DNA from: Sphingobacteriales bacterium 16-39-50
Lineage (GTDB): Bacteria; Bacteroidota; Bacteroidia; Sphingobacteriales; Sphingobacteriaceae
Assembly: GCA_002257025.1 (NCBI GenBank)
Contig: NCHA01000001.1
Location: forward strand, 682,001 to 746,000
DNA: 64,000 bases
Reading direction: 5' to 3'
In this document: piece after piece, positions 16,879-25,718 of the stretch
How the letters are laid out: the number at the start of each line of letters is the position of its first letter
How positions within the stretch are numbered: the first letter of the stretch is position 1
The notes under the pieces: model-generated
What the model was told of the DNA's origin: nothing
What the model saw: the letters and a program-made list of their open reading frames with translations, nothing else
Database searches by the model: none
Program-made: the position numbers and the translations under genes

Positions 16879-18795
16879 ATGATTGCAATAAACAACTTAA
16901 CGTTCGAGATCGGTGCAAGGGCATTATACGACGAAGCAAACTGGCATATTAAACCAGGAGAAAAGATTGGCTTAATTGGTGCGAATGGTACCGGAAAAAC
17001 CACGCTTTTAAAAATAATTGTTGGCGACTACGCACCAACCCGTGGTACAATTTCAATGGCTAAGGATATCAAGATCGGATACCTTAATCAGGATCTGCTT
17101 TCCTACCAGTCGGACAAGAGTATTTTGCACGTTGCAATGGAAGCATTTGAGCGCCAGAATCAATTGCATACAGAAATCGAAGTGATTTTAAAGAAATTAG
17201 AAACAGAATATACCGACGACTTAATCAATAAATTAAGCGACAAACAACATGAGTTTGAGGCCCTCGACGGATATAATATTGAATATCGTGCGCATGAGAT
17301 TATGGCCGGACTGGGTTTCAGTGAAACGGATACCCATCGTACCCTTTCAGAATTTTCAGGGGGATGGCGAATGCGTGTTATGCTTGCGCGGATCTTACTT
17401 CAAAGTCCTGATATTCTTTTACTTGATGAGCCTACCAACCACCTGGATCTTCCTTCCATCAAATGGCTGGAGACCTACCTTCAGGCCTTTGAAGGAGCGA
17501 TCGTAATTGTTTCTCACGACAGGTATTTCCTGGATCGCGTAGTCAAGAAAATTGTTGAATCAAGAAAAGGCAAATTAATCCCTTATGCCGGAAATTACAG
17601 TTTTTATGTAGAGGAAAAAGGACTAAGGGAAGAAATACAAAGCGGGCAGTTCAAAAACCAGCAGGCCAAAATCAAACAGGAAGAGCGCTTGATCGAACGA
17701 TTCAGAGCAAAAGCCAGTAAAGCCAAGATGGCCCAATCCCGTATTAAAGCACTCGAGAAAATGGAACGTGTGGATGATGTGGATGACGATAATCCATCTG
17801 TAAATTTCAGTTTCAAATTCAGCAAGCAATCAGGACGGCATGTTATCAGGATCGAGGACCTGACCAAAGCTTATCCGGGTGTGCCCATCGTACATAATGC
17901 GACCGCAACCATTGAAAAGGGCGATAAAATTGCGCTGATTGGTGCAAATGGTCGTGGTAAATCAACAGTATTAAGAATCATTGCCGGAGCCGATAAGAAC
18001 TTTACAGGTATGTGCGAAACAGGGCATAATGTAACTCAAACCTTTTTCGCGCAGCATCAGTTAGAAGCATTACATCTTGAAAACTCTCTGATTCAGGAAC
18101 TTCAGGCCTTTGCTCCCAAGCATACGGAAACGGAACTGCGTTCTATTTTAGGATGTTTTCTCTTTACCGGAGATGATGTTTTCAAAAAGATCAAGGTCCT
18201 TTCTGGAGGAGAAAAATCGCGGGTCGCTCTGGCCAAAGCCTTAACCGCAGACGCGAATTTCCTTATCCTGGATGAGCCTACCAACCACCTGGATATTGCA
18301 TCTGTAAACATTCTGATTCAGGCGTTAAAACAATATGAAGGTACTTTCATTGTGGTTTCCCACGACCGTTACCTGCTTGATAATGTTGCCAATAAGATCT
18401 GGTTCATTGAAGATCAGGAAATTAAAGAATATCCTGGCACATATGCTGAATACGAAGAATGGAATTCAAAAAGAGTTTATGTTCCTAAAGCAGTAGCCCC
18501 GGCCACTAAAAAAGAAGAGAAAAAGGAAGAAAAGCCTAAAGTTCAAATCGAGAATAAGGGAAATGAACTTAAAAAGCTAAACCAGACCCTTCAAAAGCTG
18601 GAAGAGGATATTGCTGAACTTGAAAAGTCTGTAAAAGATGCTGAAGCAGAATTATCCAAAGAAGAAATTTATAGCGATCCAGAGAAACTATCTGAAGCAA
18701 ACAGGCGTTATCAGCAATTGAGTCCGCGTTTATTAAAGGCCCAGGCTGAATGGGAACGCATGGCTGAAGAGATTATGGAGCTCGAGGGGAAATAA
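16879..18795 (+). CDS. ABC-F family ATPase (ribosome-associated)
   Basis: The 638-residue soluble protein has two ABC domains and no membrane part. Domain 1 has Walker A GANGTGKTT, signature FSGGWRMR, Walker B LLLDEPTNHLD and SHDRYF. Domain 2 has Walker A GANGRGKST, signature LSGGEKSR, Walker B LILDEPTNHLD and SHDRYL. A charged helical linker (GQFKNQQAKIKQEERLIERFRAKASKAKMAQSR split over about residues 255-290) separates them. A C-terminal coiled coil (about 555-638) is as in Uup/YheS members. These proteins enter the ribosomal E site and act on stalled or specialised translation. ATG 16879 is chosen because it matches the usual MIAINNLTF opening. Confidence 0.93.
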   Translation: MIAINNLTFEIGARALYDEANWHIKPGEKIGLIGANGTGKTTLLKIIVGDYAPTRGTISMAKDIKIGYLNQDLLSYQSDKSILHVAMEAFERQNQLHTEIEVILKKLETEYTDDLINKLSDKQHEFEALDGYNIEYRAHEIMAGLGFSETDTHRTLSEFSGGWRMRVMLARILLQSPDILLLDEPTNHLDLPSIKWLETYLQAFEGAIVIVSHDRYFLDRVVKKIVESRKGKLIPYAGNYSFYVEEKGLREEIQSGQFKNQQAKIKQEERLIERFRAKASKAKMAQSRIKALEKMERVDDVDDDNPSVNFSFKFSKQSGRHVIRIEDLTKAYPGVPIVHNATATIEKGDKIALIGANGRGKSTVLRIIAGADKNFTGMCETGHNVTQTFFAQHQLEALHLENSLIQELQAFAPKHTETELRSILGCFLFTGDDVFKKIKVLSGGEKSRVALAKALTADANFLILDEPTNHLDIASVNILIQALKQYEGTFIVVSHDRYLLDNVANKIWFIEDQEIKEYPGTYAEYEEWNSKRVYVPKAVAPATKKEEKKEEKPKVQIENKGNELKKLNQTLQKLEEDIAELEKSVKDAEAELSKEEIYSDPEKLSEANRRYQQLSPRLLKAQAEWERMAEEIMELEGK

Positions 18796-18840
18796 AAACC
18801 CCCTCTTCCTTTTCGATGCAGGGACATTATAAATCATTGT

Positions 18841-20136
18841 ATGAAGAAATTTTCGTTGCTGCTCTCTCTTTTACTGGTAACAACAGGCATACAGGCACAA
18901 AAAAAAGTGCGTGTACGCCCTGCGGAAGCTCCTCAAAATACAATCCGGTATGAGAATTATACTTATATCCCTGAAATTAAATCAGTAGAATTTTATAACC
19001 GAAGCAAGGAACAATCCATTCCTGTTTACATTTTGGGGAGTCAGGATAATCTGATCCTTGGTTTTGACGACCTGCGTACAGGAAGCCGTAATATCAGCTA
19101 TTCCATTGAGCATTGTGATTCAGAATGGAACAGCAGCCGCCTCTCCCCACTTGATTTTGCAGACGGATTCAGTGAAGACCGGATTATCGATTACCGAAAT
19201 TCGTTCAATACCCTGCAGAAATTCACCCATTATGAACTAAGCCTGCCCAACCTGACCATCAAACCTAAGATCTCGGGCAATTATCTGCTGAAGGTTTATG
19301 AGGATAATGATCCACGCAAAATACTGATTACCAAAAGATTCTTTGTTGTTACACCGATTGTAGGCATTGCTGCAGAGCTTAACAGATCCAATACTGTGGC
19401 TAATCGCGATCAGATGCAGAAACTTAATGTTTTGGTCAACCACGGACAGGTGCAGATCAATAATCCCTACCTGGATGCGAAGATCAAAGTACTCCAAAAC
19501 GGCAGATTTGATAATGAACAAACTCTTAAGCGCCCCACCTTCATCCGTCCAAGCCAGCTGGTGTATAATGACCTGAGGGCATTGGATTTTAAGGGCGGCA
19601 ATGAATTCAGACGTTTCGATATTCGTAGTCTGCGATTCAGAACCGAAGAGGTTGCCCGTATCGTTCAGGATACTGCTAATACAGTTATTCTACAGGGGGA
19701 TATTGTAGAAAACCGATCAGGTTATACATTTAATTACGATGAGAATGGTGCCTTTTTCATCCGAAATACCGATGGCAGGGATAACCGCACCGATGGAGAT
19801 TATGCCTCAGTATATTTATCCCTGAATGCTCCAAAACCATCCGATAACGGAAATGCTTATGTTGTTGGTCAGTTCAATGATTATCGTCTAAGCGACAAGC
19901 TGGAATACGATGAAGTCCGTAACCGCTTCACCGGGATGATCTTCGTAAAACAGGGCCTGACCGATTACCATTACATCTGGGTAAGTGAAGATGGTAAAAC
20001 TAGGGACGATGTGATCTTTGATGGCTCGCATTATGAAACCGAAAATGATTATCAGATCTTTTTCTATTACCGCAAACCGGGTGGCCGATGGGAAGAACTG
20101 ATCGGTTTTAATCAGATTAATACTGTAAAACGCTAA
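18841..20136 (+). CDS. type IX secretion system plug protein (DUF5103)
   Basis: The 431-residue exported protein has a signal peptide ending GIQAQ. It shows the DUF5103 pattern in full: [58 protein letters not shown] and [12 protein letters not shown], and a C-terminal Ig-like part with GQFNDYRL and YHYIWV. In Flavobacterium the homologue plugs the empty SprA translocon of the type IX system (known from structure). Its presence implies that this organism has a T9SS, although no other component is in the window. It lies 45 bp after the ABC-F gene on the same strand. Confidence 0.88.
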   Translation: MKKFSLLLSLLLVTTGIQAQKKVRVRPAEAPQNTIRYENYTYIPEIKSVEFYNRSKEQSIPVYILGSQDNLILGFDDLRTGSRNISYSIEHCDSEWNSSRLSPLDFADGFSEDRIIDYRNSFNTLQKFTHYELSLPNLTIKPKISGNYLLKVYEDNDPRKILITKRFFVVTPIVGIAAELNRSNTVANRDQMQKLNVLVNHGQVQINNPYLDAKIKVLQNGRFDNEQTLKRPTFIRPSQLVYNDLRALDFKGGNEFRRFDIRSLRFRTEEVARIVQDTANTVILQGDIVENRSGYTFNYDENGAFFIRNTDGRDNRTDGDYASVYLSLNAPKPSDNGNAYVVGQFNDYRLSDKLEYDEVRNRFTGMIFVKQGLTDYHYIWVSEDGKTRDDVIFDGSHYETENDYQIFFYYRKPGGRWEELIGFNQINTVKR

Positions 20137-20172
20137 AAACTTCGTCTTTACCTCCATTGATTCTTAATTAGC

Positions 20173-20265
20173 TCTCGCAAAGACGCCAAGACGCAAAACT
20201 TTACGGGTTAATTGTGAATAATTAGTTTTAAATCATACTCTTTGCGTCTCTGCGTCTTTGCGAGA
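20173..20265. repeat. 93-bp inverted repeat with 25-bp arms
   Basis: The left arm TCTCGCAAAGACGCCAAGAC(GCAAA) and the right arm match at 23 of 25 positions as inverted repeats around a 43-bp AT-rich centre. Each arm itself contains the short unit AAGACGC twice. The hairpin fills the spacer after the DUF5103 gene and could act as a terminator or be a small mobile hairpin. Confidence 0.75.
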
Positions 20266-20345
20266 CCCTTTTTTCAAAACACCATCTTCTACGTTTAATT
20301 TTGTATCTGATTTGTAATTTCACTCCGGATTCGATCATTTTGTCA

Positions 20346-20376
20346 TTCCGGACTCGATCCGGAAACACTACCTTTG
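20346..20376 (+). promoter_or_regulatory. hairpin and -7 box upstream of the thioesterase gene
   Basis: TTCCGGA at 20346-20352 pairs with TCCGGAA at 20358-20364. It is followed by TACCTTTG (20369-20376), an exact TAnnTTTG box only four bases before the ATG at 20381. No well-spaced TTG is present. The transcript would start at or just inside the start codon. Confidence 0.45.
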
Positions 20377-20380
20377 CCCC

Positions 20381-20911
20381 ATGAGCACAATCACCAAAAG
20401 CCCTAAAGAGTCGTTCACCATCATGAATGAACTGGTACTTCCAAACGATACAAATCCCTTAAACAACCTGATGGGAGGCCGTCTACTGCACTGGATGGAC
20501 ATCGCCGCAGCAATCTCAGCACAGAAACATTGCAATAATATTGTCGTTACCGCATCGGTTGATAATGTATCCTTCAGGCATGCGATAAAACTGGGCGATG
20601 TAATCACCATTGAAGCCAAGGTAACCCGGGCATTCAGCACATCGATGGAAGTACGTCTGGATGTTTGGGCTGAGAACATCCCATCCGGAACAAGAGTACG
20701 TTCAAATGATGCCTTTTATACTTTTGTGGCTTTAAACAAAGAGGGGAAACCTATTTCCGTTCCCGAAATTGAACCGGAAACTGAGACTGAAAAAAAACTA
20801 TTTGAAGGAGCTCTGAGACGTCGTCAGTTAAGACTAATCCTTGCAGGAAAGATGAAAGCGCATGATGCTACGGAATTGAAGGCCTTATTCTTGAACCAAA
20901 GTGAGCTTTAA
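20381..20911 (+). CDS. acyl-CoA thioesterase (hotdog fold)
   Basis: The 176-residue protein is of the BFIT/Acot type and hydrolyses acyl-CoA to free acid and CoA in the cytosol. The family pattern is clear: LVLPNDTNPLNNLMGGRLLHWMDIAAAISAQKH, with the Asn and Asp of the active site, then NIVVTASVDNVSFRHAIKLGDVITIEAKVTRAFSTSMEV. The length is typical for a single-hotdog protein. The start is the ATG four bases after a TAnnTTTG box. The last bases overlap the start of a heptad tract. Confidence 0.88.
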   Translation: MSTITKSPKESFTIMNELVLPNDTNPLNNLMGGRLLHWMDIAAAISAQKHCNNIVVTASVDNVSFRHAIKLGDVITIEAKVTRAFSTSMEVRLDVWAENIPSGTRVRSNDAFYTFVALNKEGKPISVPEIEPETETEKKLFEGALRRRQLRLILAGKMKAHDATELKALFLNQSEL

Positions 20912-20946
20912 GCCTAAAGCTAAAAGCGGAATGCTAAAAGCAGGGA
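20905..20946. repeat. degenerate heptad tract (GCTAAAA-type)
   Basis: Six consecutive 7-base units can be read: GCTTTAA, GCCTAAA, GCTAAAA, GCGGAAT, GCTAAAA, GCAGGGA. The first unit contains the stop codon of the thioesterase gene. Confidence 0.55.
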
Positions 20947-20992
20947 TTTTCGTTTTCGAGTAAAATATGTTATATTGAATACGCATTTTTCA

Positions 20993-21090
20993 CTGTCAAC
21001 TGTCAACTGTCAACTGTCAACTGTCAACTGTCAACTGTCAACTGTCAACTGTCAACTGTCAACTGTCAACTGTCAACTGTCAACTGTCAA
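20993..21090. repeat. 14 perfect tandem copies of CTGTCAA
   Basis: An uninterrupted 98-bp array holds 14 identical 7-bp units. On the minus strand each unit reads TTGACAG. The array runs 18 bp into the 3' end of the EVE-domain gene and supplies its last residues and stop codon. It should be prone to slippage. Confidence 0.95.
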
Positions 21091-21480
21091 CACAATCCTG
21101 TCAAACTCCTCAACTTTCAAACTCATCACTGAAAGTCTTCCCTGCTTAACCAGGCTGATATTTTGCAGTCGTGGATCTGCTTTGATAATTTCTAGTGTAA
21201 CAGGGTTTTTAAGGCTTTCTACCGGCTCAAGATCTACTACGACCCAGTTTTTATCATCTGTCGTTGGATCCTGATAAGATTCTTTAACAACTCTCGCAAT
21301 TCCAACTACCGCTTTACCTTCATTACTATGATAAAATAAGACCAGGTCCCCTACCCGCATCTCTCTCAAATTATTCCTTGCCTGATAATTACGCACACCA
21401 TCCCAAAATGTACGACTATCTTTATTGAATTTTTCCCAGCTATATTTAAAAGGTTCTGATTTTACTAACCAATAGTTCAT
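21073..21480 (-). CDS. EVE domain protein
   Basis: The 135-residue protein is a single EVE domain, a PUA-like fold that binds modified bases in DNA or RNA. The hallmarks are visible: MNYWLVKSEPFKYSWEKF, WDGVRNYQARNNLREMRVGDLVLFYHS, VVGIARVVKESYQDPT and WVVVDLEPV. A stand-alone EVE protein of this length is common in bacteria; its cellular target is not established. The C-terminal residues TVDS and the stop codon are written in the CTGTCAA array, so its exact C-terminus may vary with repeat number only if changes shift the frame. Confidence 0.9.
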   Translation of the reverse strand: MNYWLVKSEPFKYSWEKFNKDSRTFWDGVRNYQARNNLREMRVGDLVLFYHSNEGKAVVGIARVVKESYQDPTTDDKNWVVVDLEPVESLKNPVTLEIIKADPRLQNISLVKQGRLSVMSLKVEEFDRIVLTVDS

Positions 21481-21586
21481 GCTTTTCTCTGTTTTTAATA
21501 CGATTAAAGAGTTCTATTCTAAAATATCCCTCAATTGGCTATAAAGATAAAGAAAACAAGAATAGACTTAAAAAAGACCTGTTAAA

Positions 21587-21745
21587 ATGAGTGTAGACCT
21601 TATCAGAGATTTTGAAATTGATTTTCCGTCAAGAGCATATCGTTGGCAGACTTATTTTGACGGGAAATAGCAGCAAAGTTCATTTCCACAAAGAATTATT
21701 TTAAAAGCAGTACAAGACAATAAAATTATTGGCTACCTGGTGTAA
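21587..21745 (+). pseudogene. remnant of a GNAT-like acetyltransferase
   Basis: One frame reads MSVDLIRDFEIDFPSRAYRW, an in-frame TAG at 21668, then QQSSFPQRIILKAVQDNKII followed by GYLV and a stop at 21743. The second part resembles the beta-strand region of GNAT acetyltransferases (AVQDNKIIGYLVG). The frame ends 17 bp before MITE A2, which may have cut off the rest. The family call is tentative. Confidence 0.4.
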
Positions 21746-21761
21746 GCTTCCCTGTAATTGT

Positions 21762-21914
21762 AACGTGAGTTCGATATTAAACTGTCTAAAGATTAAAATT
21801 TAACCACATAGATTGAAGCGAAGCTTCAAGACTATCTGTGTCTGAAATATAGGCTAGAAGCTATAAAATACTATGTTTCTATGTGGTTTTTAAATATTAT
21901 GTCGAGTTCACGTT
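21762..21914. repeat. MITE-like repeat family A, copy A2 (short form)
   Basis: This 153-bp copy has ends AACGTGAGTTCGATAT and (complement) AACGTGAACTCGACAT. It lacks the AAAGGAAACATAGATTG section that the longer copies have on the left side. The flanks do not match as target duplications. It lies between an acetyltransferase remnant and the toxin-antitoxin operator. Confidence 0.85.
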
Positions 21915-21951
21915 AAACTATACCTGGAAATTATTTATCAAATACATTTTA

Positions 21952-21981
21952 TGTACGTATATTTGTACATAAAGAAGTACA
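21952..21981. promoter_or_regulatory. YefM-type operator with three TGTACA-like cores
   Basis: TGTACG (21952), TGTACA (21964) and AGTACA (21976) are spaced exactly 12 bp centre to centre, directly before the antitoxin start at 21998. The YefM-YoeB complex of E. coli is known to bind paired TGTACA palindromes at 12-bp spacing, so this is the expected autoregulatory site, here with a third core. Confidence 0.75.
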
Positions 21982-21997
21982 AATAAAACAGATCTTT

Positions 21998-22252
21998 ATG
22001 CTAACGACATCCATTTCAGACTTCAGGAAAGACATCAAAAGATACTTTGATAAAGTGACGGAGAACTTTGAAACATTGATTATCAATCGTGGTAAGGACA
22101 ATGGTGTTGTCATTATGTCTTTAGCAGAATATAATTCATTGCGCGCAACCCAGCATGAACTTTCTTCAAAAGAAAATGAAAAGAGACTGGATTCCGCAAT
22201 TGATAAACTGAAAGCCGGGAATTCTATGAGTAAAAATCTTCTTGAAGAATGA
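21998..22252 (+). CDS. yefM: antitoxin of the YefM/Phd family
   Basis: The 84-residue protein has the Phd/YefM N-terminal DNA-binding fold: MLTTSISDFRKDIKRYFDKV, then LIINRGKDNGVVIMSLAEYNSL, and a charged C-terminal tail (about 55-84) that normally wraps the toxin. It overlaps the toxin start by four bases (ATGA), the usual antitoxin-first arrangement. With the toxin it should repress its own promoter through the operator at 21952. Confidence 0.9.
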   Translation: MLTTSISDFRKDIKRYFDKVTENFETLIINRGKDNGVVIMSLAEYNSLRATQHELSSKENEKRLDSAIDKLKAGNSMSKNLLEE

Positions 22253-22506
22253 AATTCATATTTGTAGACGAATCCTGGGAAGATTATTTGTATTGGGAAA
22301 AAACCGATAAAAAGAAACTGAACAGGATAAATGAGCTGCTAAAAGACATCTCCCGAAGTCCATTCCAGGGAATTGGAAAACCAGAGCCGCTTAAATATAA
22401 ATATTCAGGATTTTGGTCTCGCAGAATTGATGATGAACATCGATTGATTTATCAGGTGAAAGATGATGAAATCTTAATTGCAAAGTGCAGATTTCATTAT
22501 GATTAA
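22249..22506 (+). CDS. yoeB: YoeB-family toxin (ribosome-dependent mRNA endonuclease)
   Basis: The 85-residue toxin is full length. The family motif is present: GIGKPEPLKYKYSGFWSRRIDDEHRLIYQV and the end CRFHYD. The residues matching the known catalytic set of E. coli YoeB (Glu46, Arg65, His83, Tyr84) can be seen in GKPEPL, the SRRIDDEHR region and the terminal HY. It should cut mRNA at the ribosomal A site when free of YefM. The gene appears intact. Confidence 0.92.
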   Translation: MKFIFVDESWEDYLYWEKTDKKKLNRINELLKDISRSPFQGIGKPEPLKYKYSGFWSRRIDDEHRLIYQVKDDEILIAKCRFHYD

Positions 22507-22568
22507 CACCCTGCTGGTGCCCGCTTATAGCGTGTCCCTGAAATAGACAGTAAATAATTTTGTAAGCC

Positions 22569-22931
22569 ATGAACAATAACACCCATCATGAGCGTATGGC
22601 AAAAATGATCTTTGCCTCGGTCTATCCTTTGTATCTCACGAAAGTGGAAAAGAAAGGCAGAACTAAAGAAGAGTTGCTGCAGGTTATTGAATGGTTAACA
22701 GGCTTCGATGAGGTAAAGCTGCTGGAAATGATTGAAAAGCGGGTTACATTCGAAACTTTCTTTCAGAATGCGGCATTAAACCCAAATGCCCATCTCATCA
22801 CCGGAATGATCTGTGGTTATCGTATTGAAGAAATCGAAAATCCTTTGACACAAAAAGTCAGATACCTCGACAAACTGGTGGATGAATTAGCGAATGGCAG
22901 GAAAATGGAAAAGATTTTGCGAAGCGCATAG
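22569..22931 (+). CDS. DUF2200 family protein
   Basis: The 120-residue cytosolic protein matches the DUF2200 pattern: HERMAKMIFASVYPLYLTKVEKKGRTKEELLQVIEWLTGF, then TFETFFQNAALNPNAHLITGMICGYRIEEIENPLTQKVRYLDKLVDELANGRKMEKIL. The family is small, widespread and of unknown function. The start is an ATG. It follows the toxin gene by 62 bp and could be part of an accessory cassette with it, but no functional link is known. Confidence 0.85.
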   Translation: MNNNTHHERMAKMIFASVYPLYLTKVEKKGRTKEELLQVIEWLTGFDEVKLLEMIEKRVTFETFFQNAALNPNAHLITGMICGYRIEEIENPLTQKVRYLDKLVDELANGRKMEKILRSA

Positions 22932-22975
22932 GGGTGAATTGTTTTTTGTTTGTCTCATCCCGAAACAAACAAAAA

Positions 22976-25369
22976 ATGAATATGAAATTTCTACCCATTC
23001 TATTTACTGCAGTATTACTGCAAAGTATTAACCTCAAAGCACAAAATAAAGAAACGGCCCTTACCAACAATCAGGCGGTAAGCCAGACTATTAAAGGAAC
23101 TGTCATTGATAAGAGTACCAAACTTCCTTTATCAGGTGTCACAATCAAACTTAAGACTGGGGAAAGTTCGAGGGAATTGAGCACAGATCAATGGGGTGCT
23201 TTCCGGATTAATGGAGTCATTATCGGCCGTTATGTTCTCGAAGCAAGCCTCGTCGGCTACAAAAAAGTCACATTGCCTGAACTTCTGATCACTAGTGGAA
23301 AAGAGTCTGTGATTACCCTTGAAATGGAGTATCAAAGCAATGATCTGGATGAAGTGGTGGTAATCGGGGGTGCCGACAGAAAACCGCTTAATCAGATGGC
23401 GATGACCAGCGGCCGCTCTTTCTCGCCAGAAGAGACAAACCGCTATGCCGGTGCAGCTTTTGATCCCGCAAGGATGGCACAAAGTTTTGCAGGGGTTGTG
23501 ACTGCAGGTGATAATAATGAGATTATTGTAAGGGGTAATTCCCCTAAAAGCCTGCAATGGCGACTGGAAGGGATTGAGATCGTGAATCCGAACCATTTTG
23601 GTAATGAAGGCTCCTCAGGTGGTGGTATCAGTATGCTGAATACAACTGTATTAAGCACTTCCGATTTTTACACAGGCGGATTACCTGCTGAATATGGCAA
23701 TGCATTATCAGGTGCTTTTGACCTCAAATTCAGAAAGGGGAATACTGAAAAAAAGGAGTTTGCCTTAACAGCCGGCATATTAGGGGTGGGTGCTACACTC
23801 GAAGGCCCGTTCAGCAAGGGCAGCAATGCATCCTACCTGATCAGTTACCGCTATTCTTCATTGAGCCTGCTCGAAAAAGCCGGATTATCTGTTGCATCTG
23901 ATGGGGTTCCCAAATATCAGGATCTGTCTTTCAACTTTGTAATGCCTACCACCAGAGCAGGTACTTTTTCACTTTTCGGGATAGGCGGACTTAGCGATAT
24001 CGATGATAAAGCTGAACGGGATCATACCACATGGAAAGAAAGGTTTGAAAGCCGTGATGCGAAATTTGGATATGATGCCGGGAGTATCGGATTGAAGCAT
24101 TTGTTCATTGCAGGCAAAAAGGTATATTTTAATACTATAATTTCCTATTCCGCGAGCCGCAGCTCTTTTACAGTAGACAGTTTAACGACCAGCTACCAGG
24201 CTATTTTACGCGATAAAAGTCTGAATGATAATAGTACCATTCGTTACGCAGGATCAATGAATTACAGTGTTAATCCGGCAAATACAATTCGTGCGGGAAT
24301 TAATGCCAGCTTCCTTGGCTTTGATGTTTTCACAGAAAATTTCGACCCTCTGAGTAATAGTTTGAGAGAACTGGTCAATCAGAAAGGGAATACCAGCAGT
24401 TATGATGGCTTTATTCAACATAGGGCACAAATCAGCAGCAAGCTTACTTTAAATACAGGCGTTCATGCAAACTATTTCAGACTAAGTGAAAGCTGGAGTA
24501 TCGAGCCTCGTTTCGGCATTAACTGGCAGCTAGCAGCAGATCAGCAATTATCATTTGGTACAGGAGTTTACAGCCGCCTAGAGCCCCTATCCTACTATTA
24601 TGCTAAAGACAGGCTTTTCCCTTCCCAAAACAGCGCCCGACTTAAACCTACAAAGTCTGCTCAGGCTACTATTGGTTATGAGAAGCAATTTAATAACAAT
24701 CTAAAGTTTAAAACGGAAGCCTATTATCAGCATTTATACGATGTGCCTGTTTCTGTGGATCCCAATATCAATTTCTCATTGCTGGATGTATCAGATCATT
24801 CTGCGATCTATTCTTCTTCTTACAGGCAGTTGGTTAACAAAGGAACCGGCAGGAATTATGGCATCGAATTTTCTGTCGAAAAGCCACTGAGCAGCGGTTA
24901 TTATTTTATGATTAGTTCCTCTTTGTTCGATTCCAAGTTTAAAGCACTTAGTAAGCAGGAATTTAATACCGGATTTAATACCAATTATGTTGCTAACCTG
25001 ATTACCGGGAAAGAATGGAAAACCGGAAAGAATCAAAATAACCTGTTCGGGATGAATGCGAAACTGATCTATGCAGGCGGAAGAAAATACTCACCGGTTA
25101 ATCTTGCTGAATCGATACGTCTTGATCAGGAAGTGATCGATGAAAGCAGAGTTAACACGCTTACTACTGATCCATACGTACGGGTAGATTTTTCTGCAAG
25201 CTATCGCATCAATTCAAAATCAGCAGGCCATTTTATCATTCTGGATATTCAGAATGTAATTAACAGGGAAAATGTGATGGGCATGCACTTTAATCCAAGT
25301 AAACGAATTATGGAAGAAAGAACTTGGACTGGCATCATACCATCATTGAATTATAGAATAGAGTTCTAG
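22976..25369 (+). CDS. TonB-dependent receptor with N-terminal carboxypeptidase-like domain
   Basis: The 797-residue outer-membrane receptor has a signal peptide (MNMKFLPILF...LKAQ), a carboxypeptidase-regulatory-like beta domain (about 45-130, SQTIKGTVIDKSTKLPLSGVTI), a plug (VVVIGGADRKPLNQMAM to about 250) and a 22-strand-type barrel ending in NYRIEF. No SusD-like partner follows, so it is not a standard polysaccharide-utilisation receptor. The substrate is unknown. ATG 22976 is preferred over the GTG at 22934, which would put 14 extra residues before the signal peptide. Confidence 0.88.
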   Translation: MNMKFLPILFTAVLLQSINLKAQNKETALTNNQAVSQTIKGTVIDKSTKLPLSGVTIKLKTGESSRELSTDQWGAFRINGVIIGRYVLEASLVGYKKVTLPELLITSGKESVITLEMEYQSNDLDEVVVIGGADRKPLNQMAMTSGRSFSPEETNRYAGAAFDPARMAQSFAGVVTAGDNNEIIVRGNSPKSLQWRLEGIEIVNPNHFGNEGSSGGGISMLNTTVLSTSDFYTGGLPAEYGNALSGAFDLKFRKGNTEKKEFALTAGILGVGATLEGPFSKGSNASYLISYRYSSLSLLEKAGLSVASDGVPKYQDLSFNFVMPTTRAGTFSLFGIGGLSDIDDKAERDHTTWKERFESRDAKFGYDAGSIGLKHLFIAGKKVYFNTIISYSASRSSFTVDSLTTSYQAILRDKSLNDNSTIRYAGSMNYSVNPANTIRAGINASFLGFDVFTENFDPLSNSLRELVNQKGNTSSYDGFIQHRAQISSKLTLNTGVHANYFRLSESWSIEPRFGINWQLAADQQLSFGTGVYSRLEPLSYYYAKDRLFPSQNSARLKPTKSAQATIGYEKQFNNNLKFKTEAYYQHLYDVPVSVDPNINFSLLDVSDHSAIYSSSYRQLVNKGTGRNYGIEFSVEKPLSSGYYFMISSSLFDSKFKALSKQEFNTGFNTNYVANLITGKEWKTGKNQNNLFGMNAKLIYAGGRKYSPVNLAESIRLDQEVIDESRVNTLTTDPYVRVDFSASYRINSKSAGHFIILDIQNVINRENVMGMHFNPSKRIMEERTWTGIIPSLNYRIEF

Positions 25370-25401
25370 CCTGATAAAGTGATAAATAAAGATTGTATCT
25401 T

Positions 25402-25445
25402 AAATCAATAATTATTTAGCTGATTGGTTAAATAATTATTGATTT
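25402..25445 (+). terminator. AT-rich hairpin, putative terminator
   Basis: The perfect 17-bp inverted repeat AAATCAATAATTATTTA and its complement are separated by ten bases and followed by an AT-rich tract. It lies 33 bp after the receptor gene. It is weak as a terminator because the stem has almost no G-C pairs. Confidence 0.55.
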
Positions 25446-25457
25446 AATTATTATTTT

Positions 25458-25659
25458 AACATGAATTCGACATTTAACAATCTAAAGATTAATATTTAAC
25501 CACATAGATTGAATATATTATGCTTTAAAGGAAACATAGATTGTAAATCACAGAGATTGTAGCGAAGCTTCAAGGCTATCTGTCTCTAAAACTTAGGTTA
25601 GAAGCTATAAAATGCTATGTTTCTATGTAGTTTTTTAAATATTATGTCGTGTTCACGTT
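25458..25659. repeat. MITE-like repeat family A, copy A3
   Basis: This 202-bp full-length copy has ends AACATGAATTCGACAT and (complement) AACGTGAACACGACAT. The internal stems are partly decayed. Flanks ATTTT and AATTA are not a convincing target duplication. It fills the rest of the spacer between the receptor and the next small gene. Confidence 0.85.
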
Positions 25660-25718
25660 AATTAGTGATTTATTCATTATTTTGTTCAATAGGTACTAAT
25701 TTATTATTTATAAATAGT

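Noticed and set aside
20993..21090. Possible CRISPR array
   Set aside because: The units are 7 bp with no spacers, so this is a simple tandem repeat.
20975..21274. 99-codon open frame rich in repeated residues
   Set aside because: It is a translation of the CTGTCAA array continuing antisense through the EVE gene.
23132..23596. 154-codon antisense frame within the TonB receptor
   Set aside because: It is antisense to a well-supported receptor domain and has no domain of its own.
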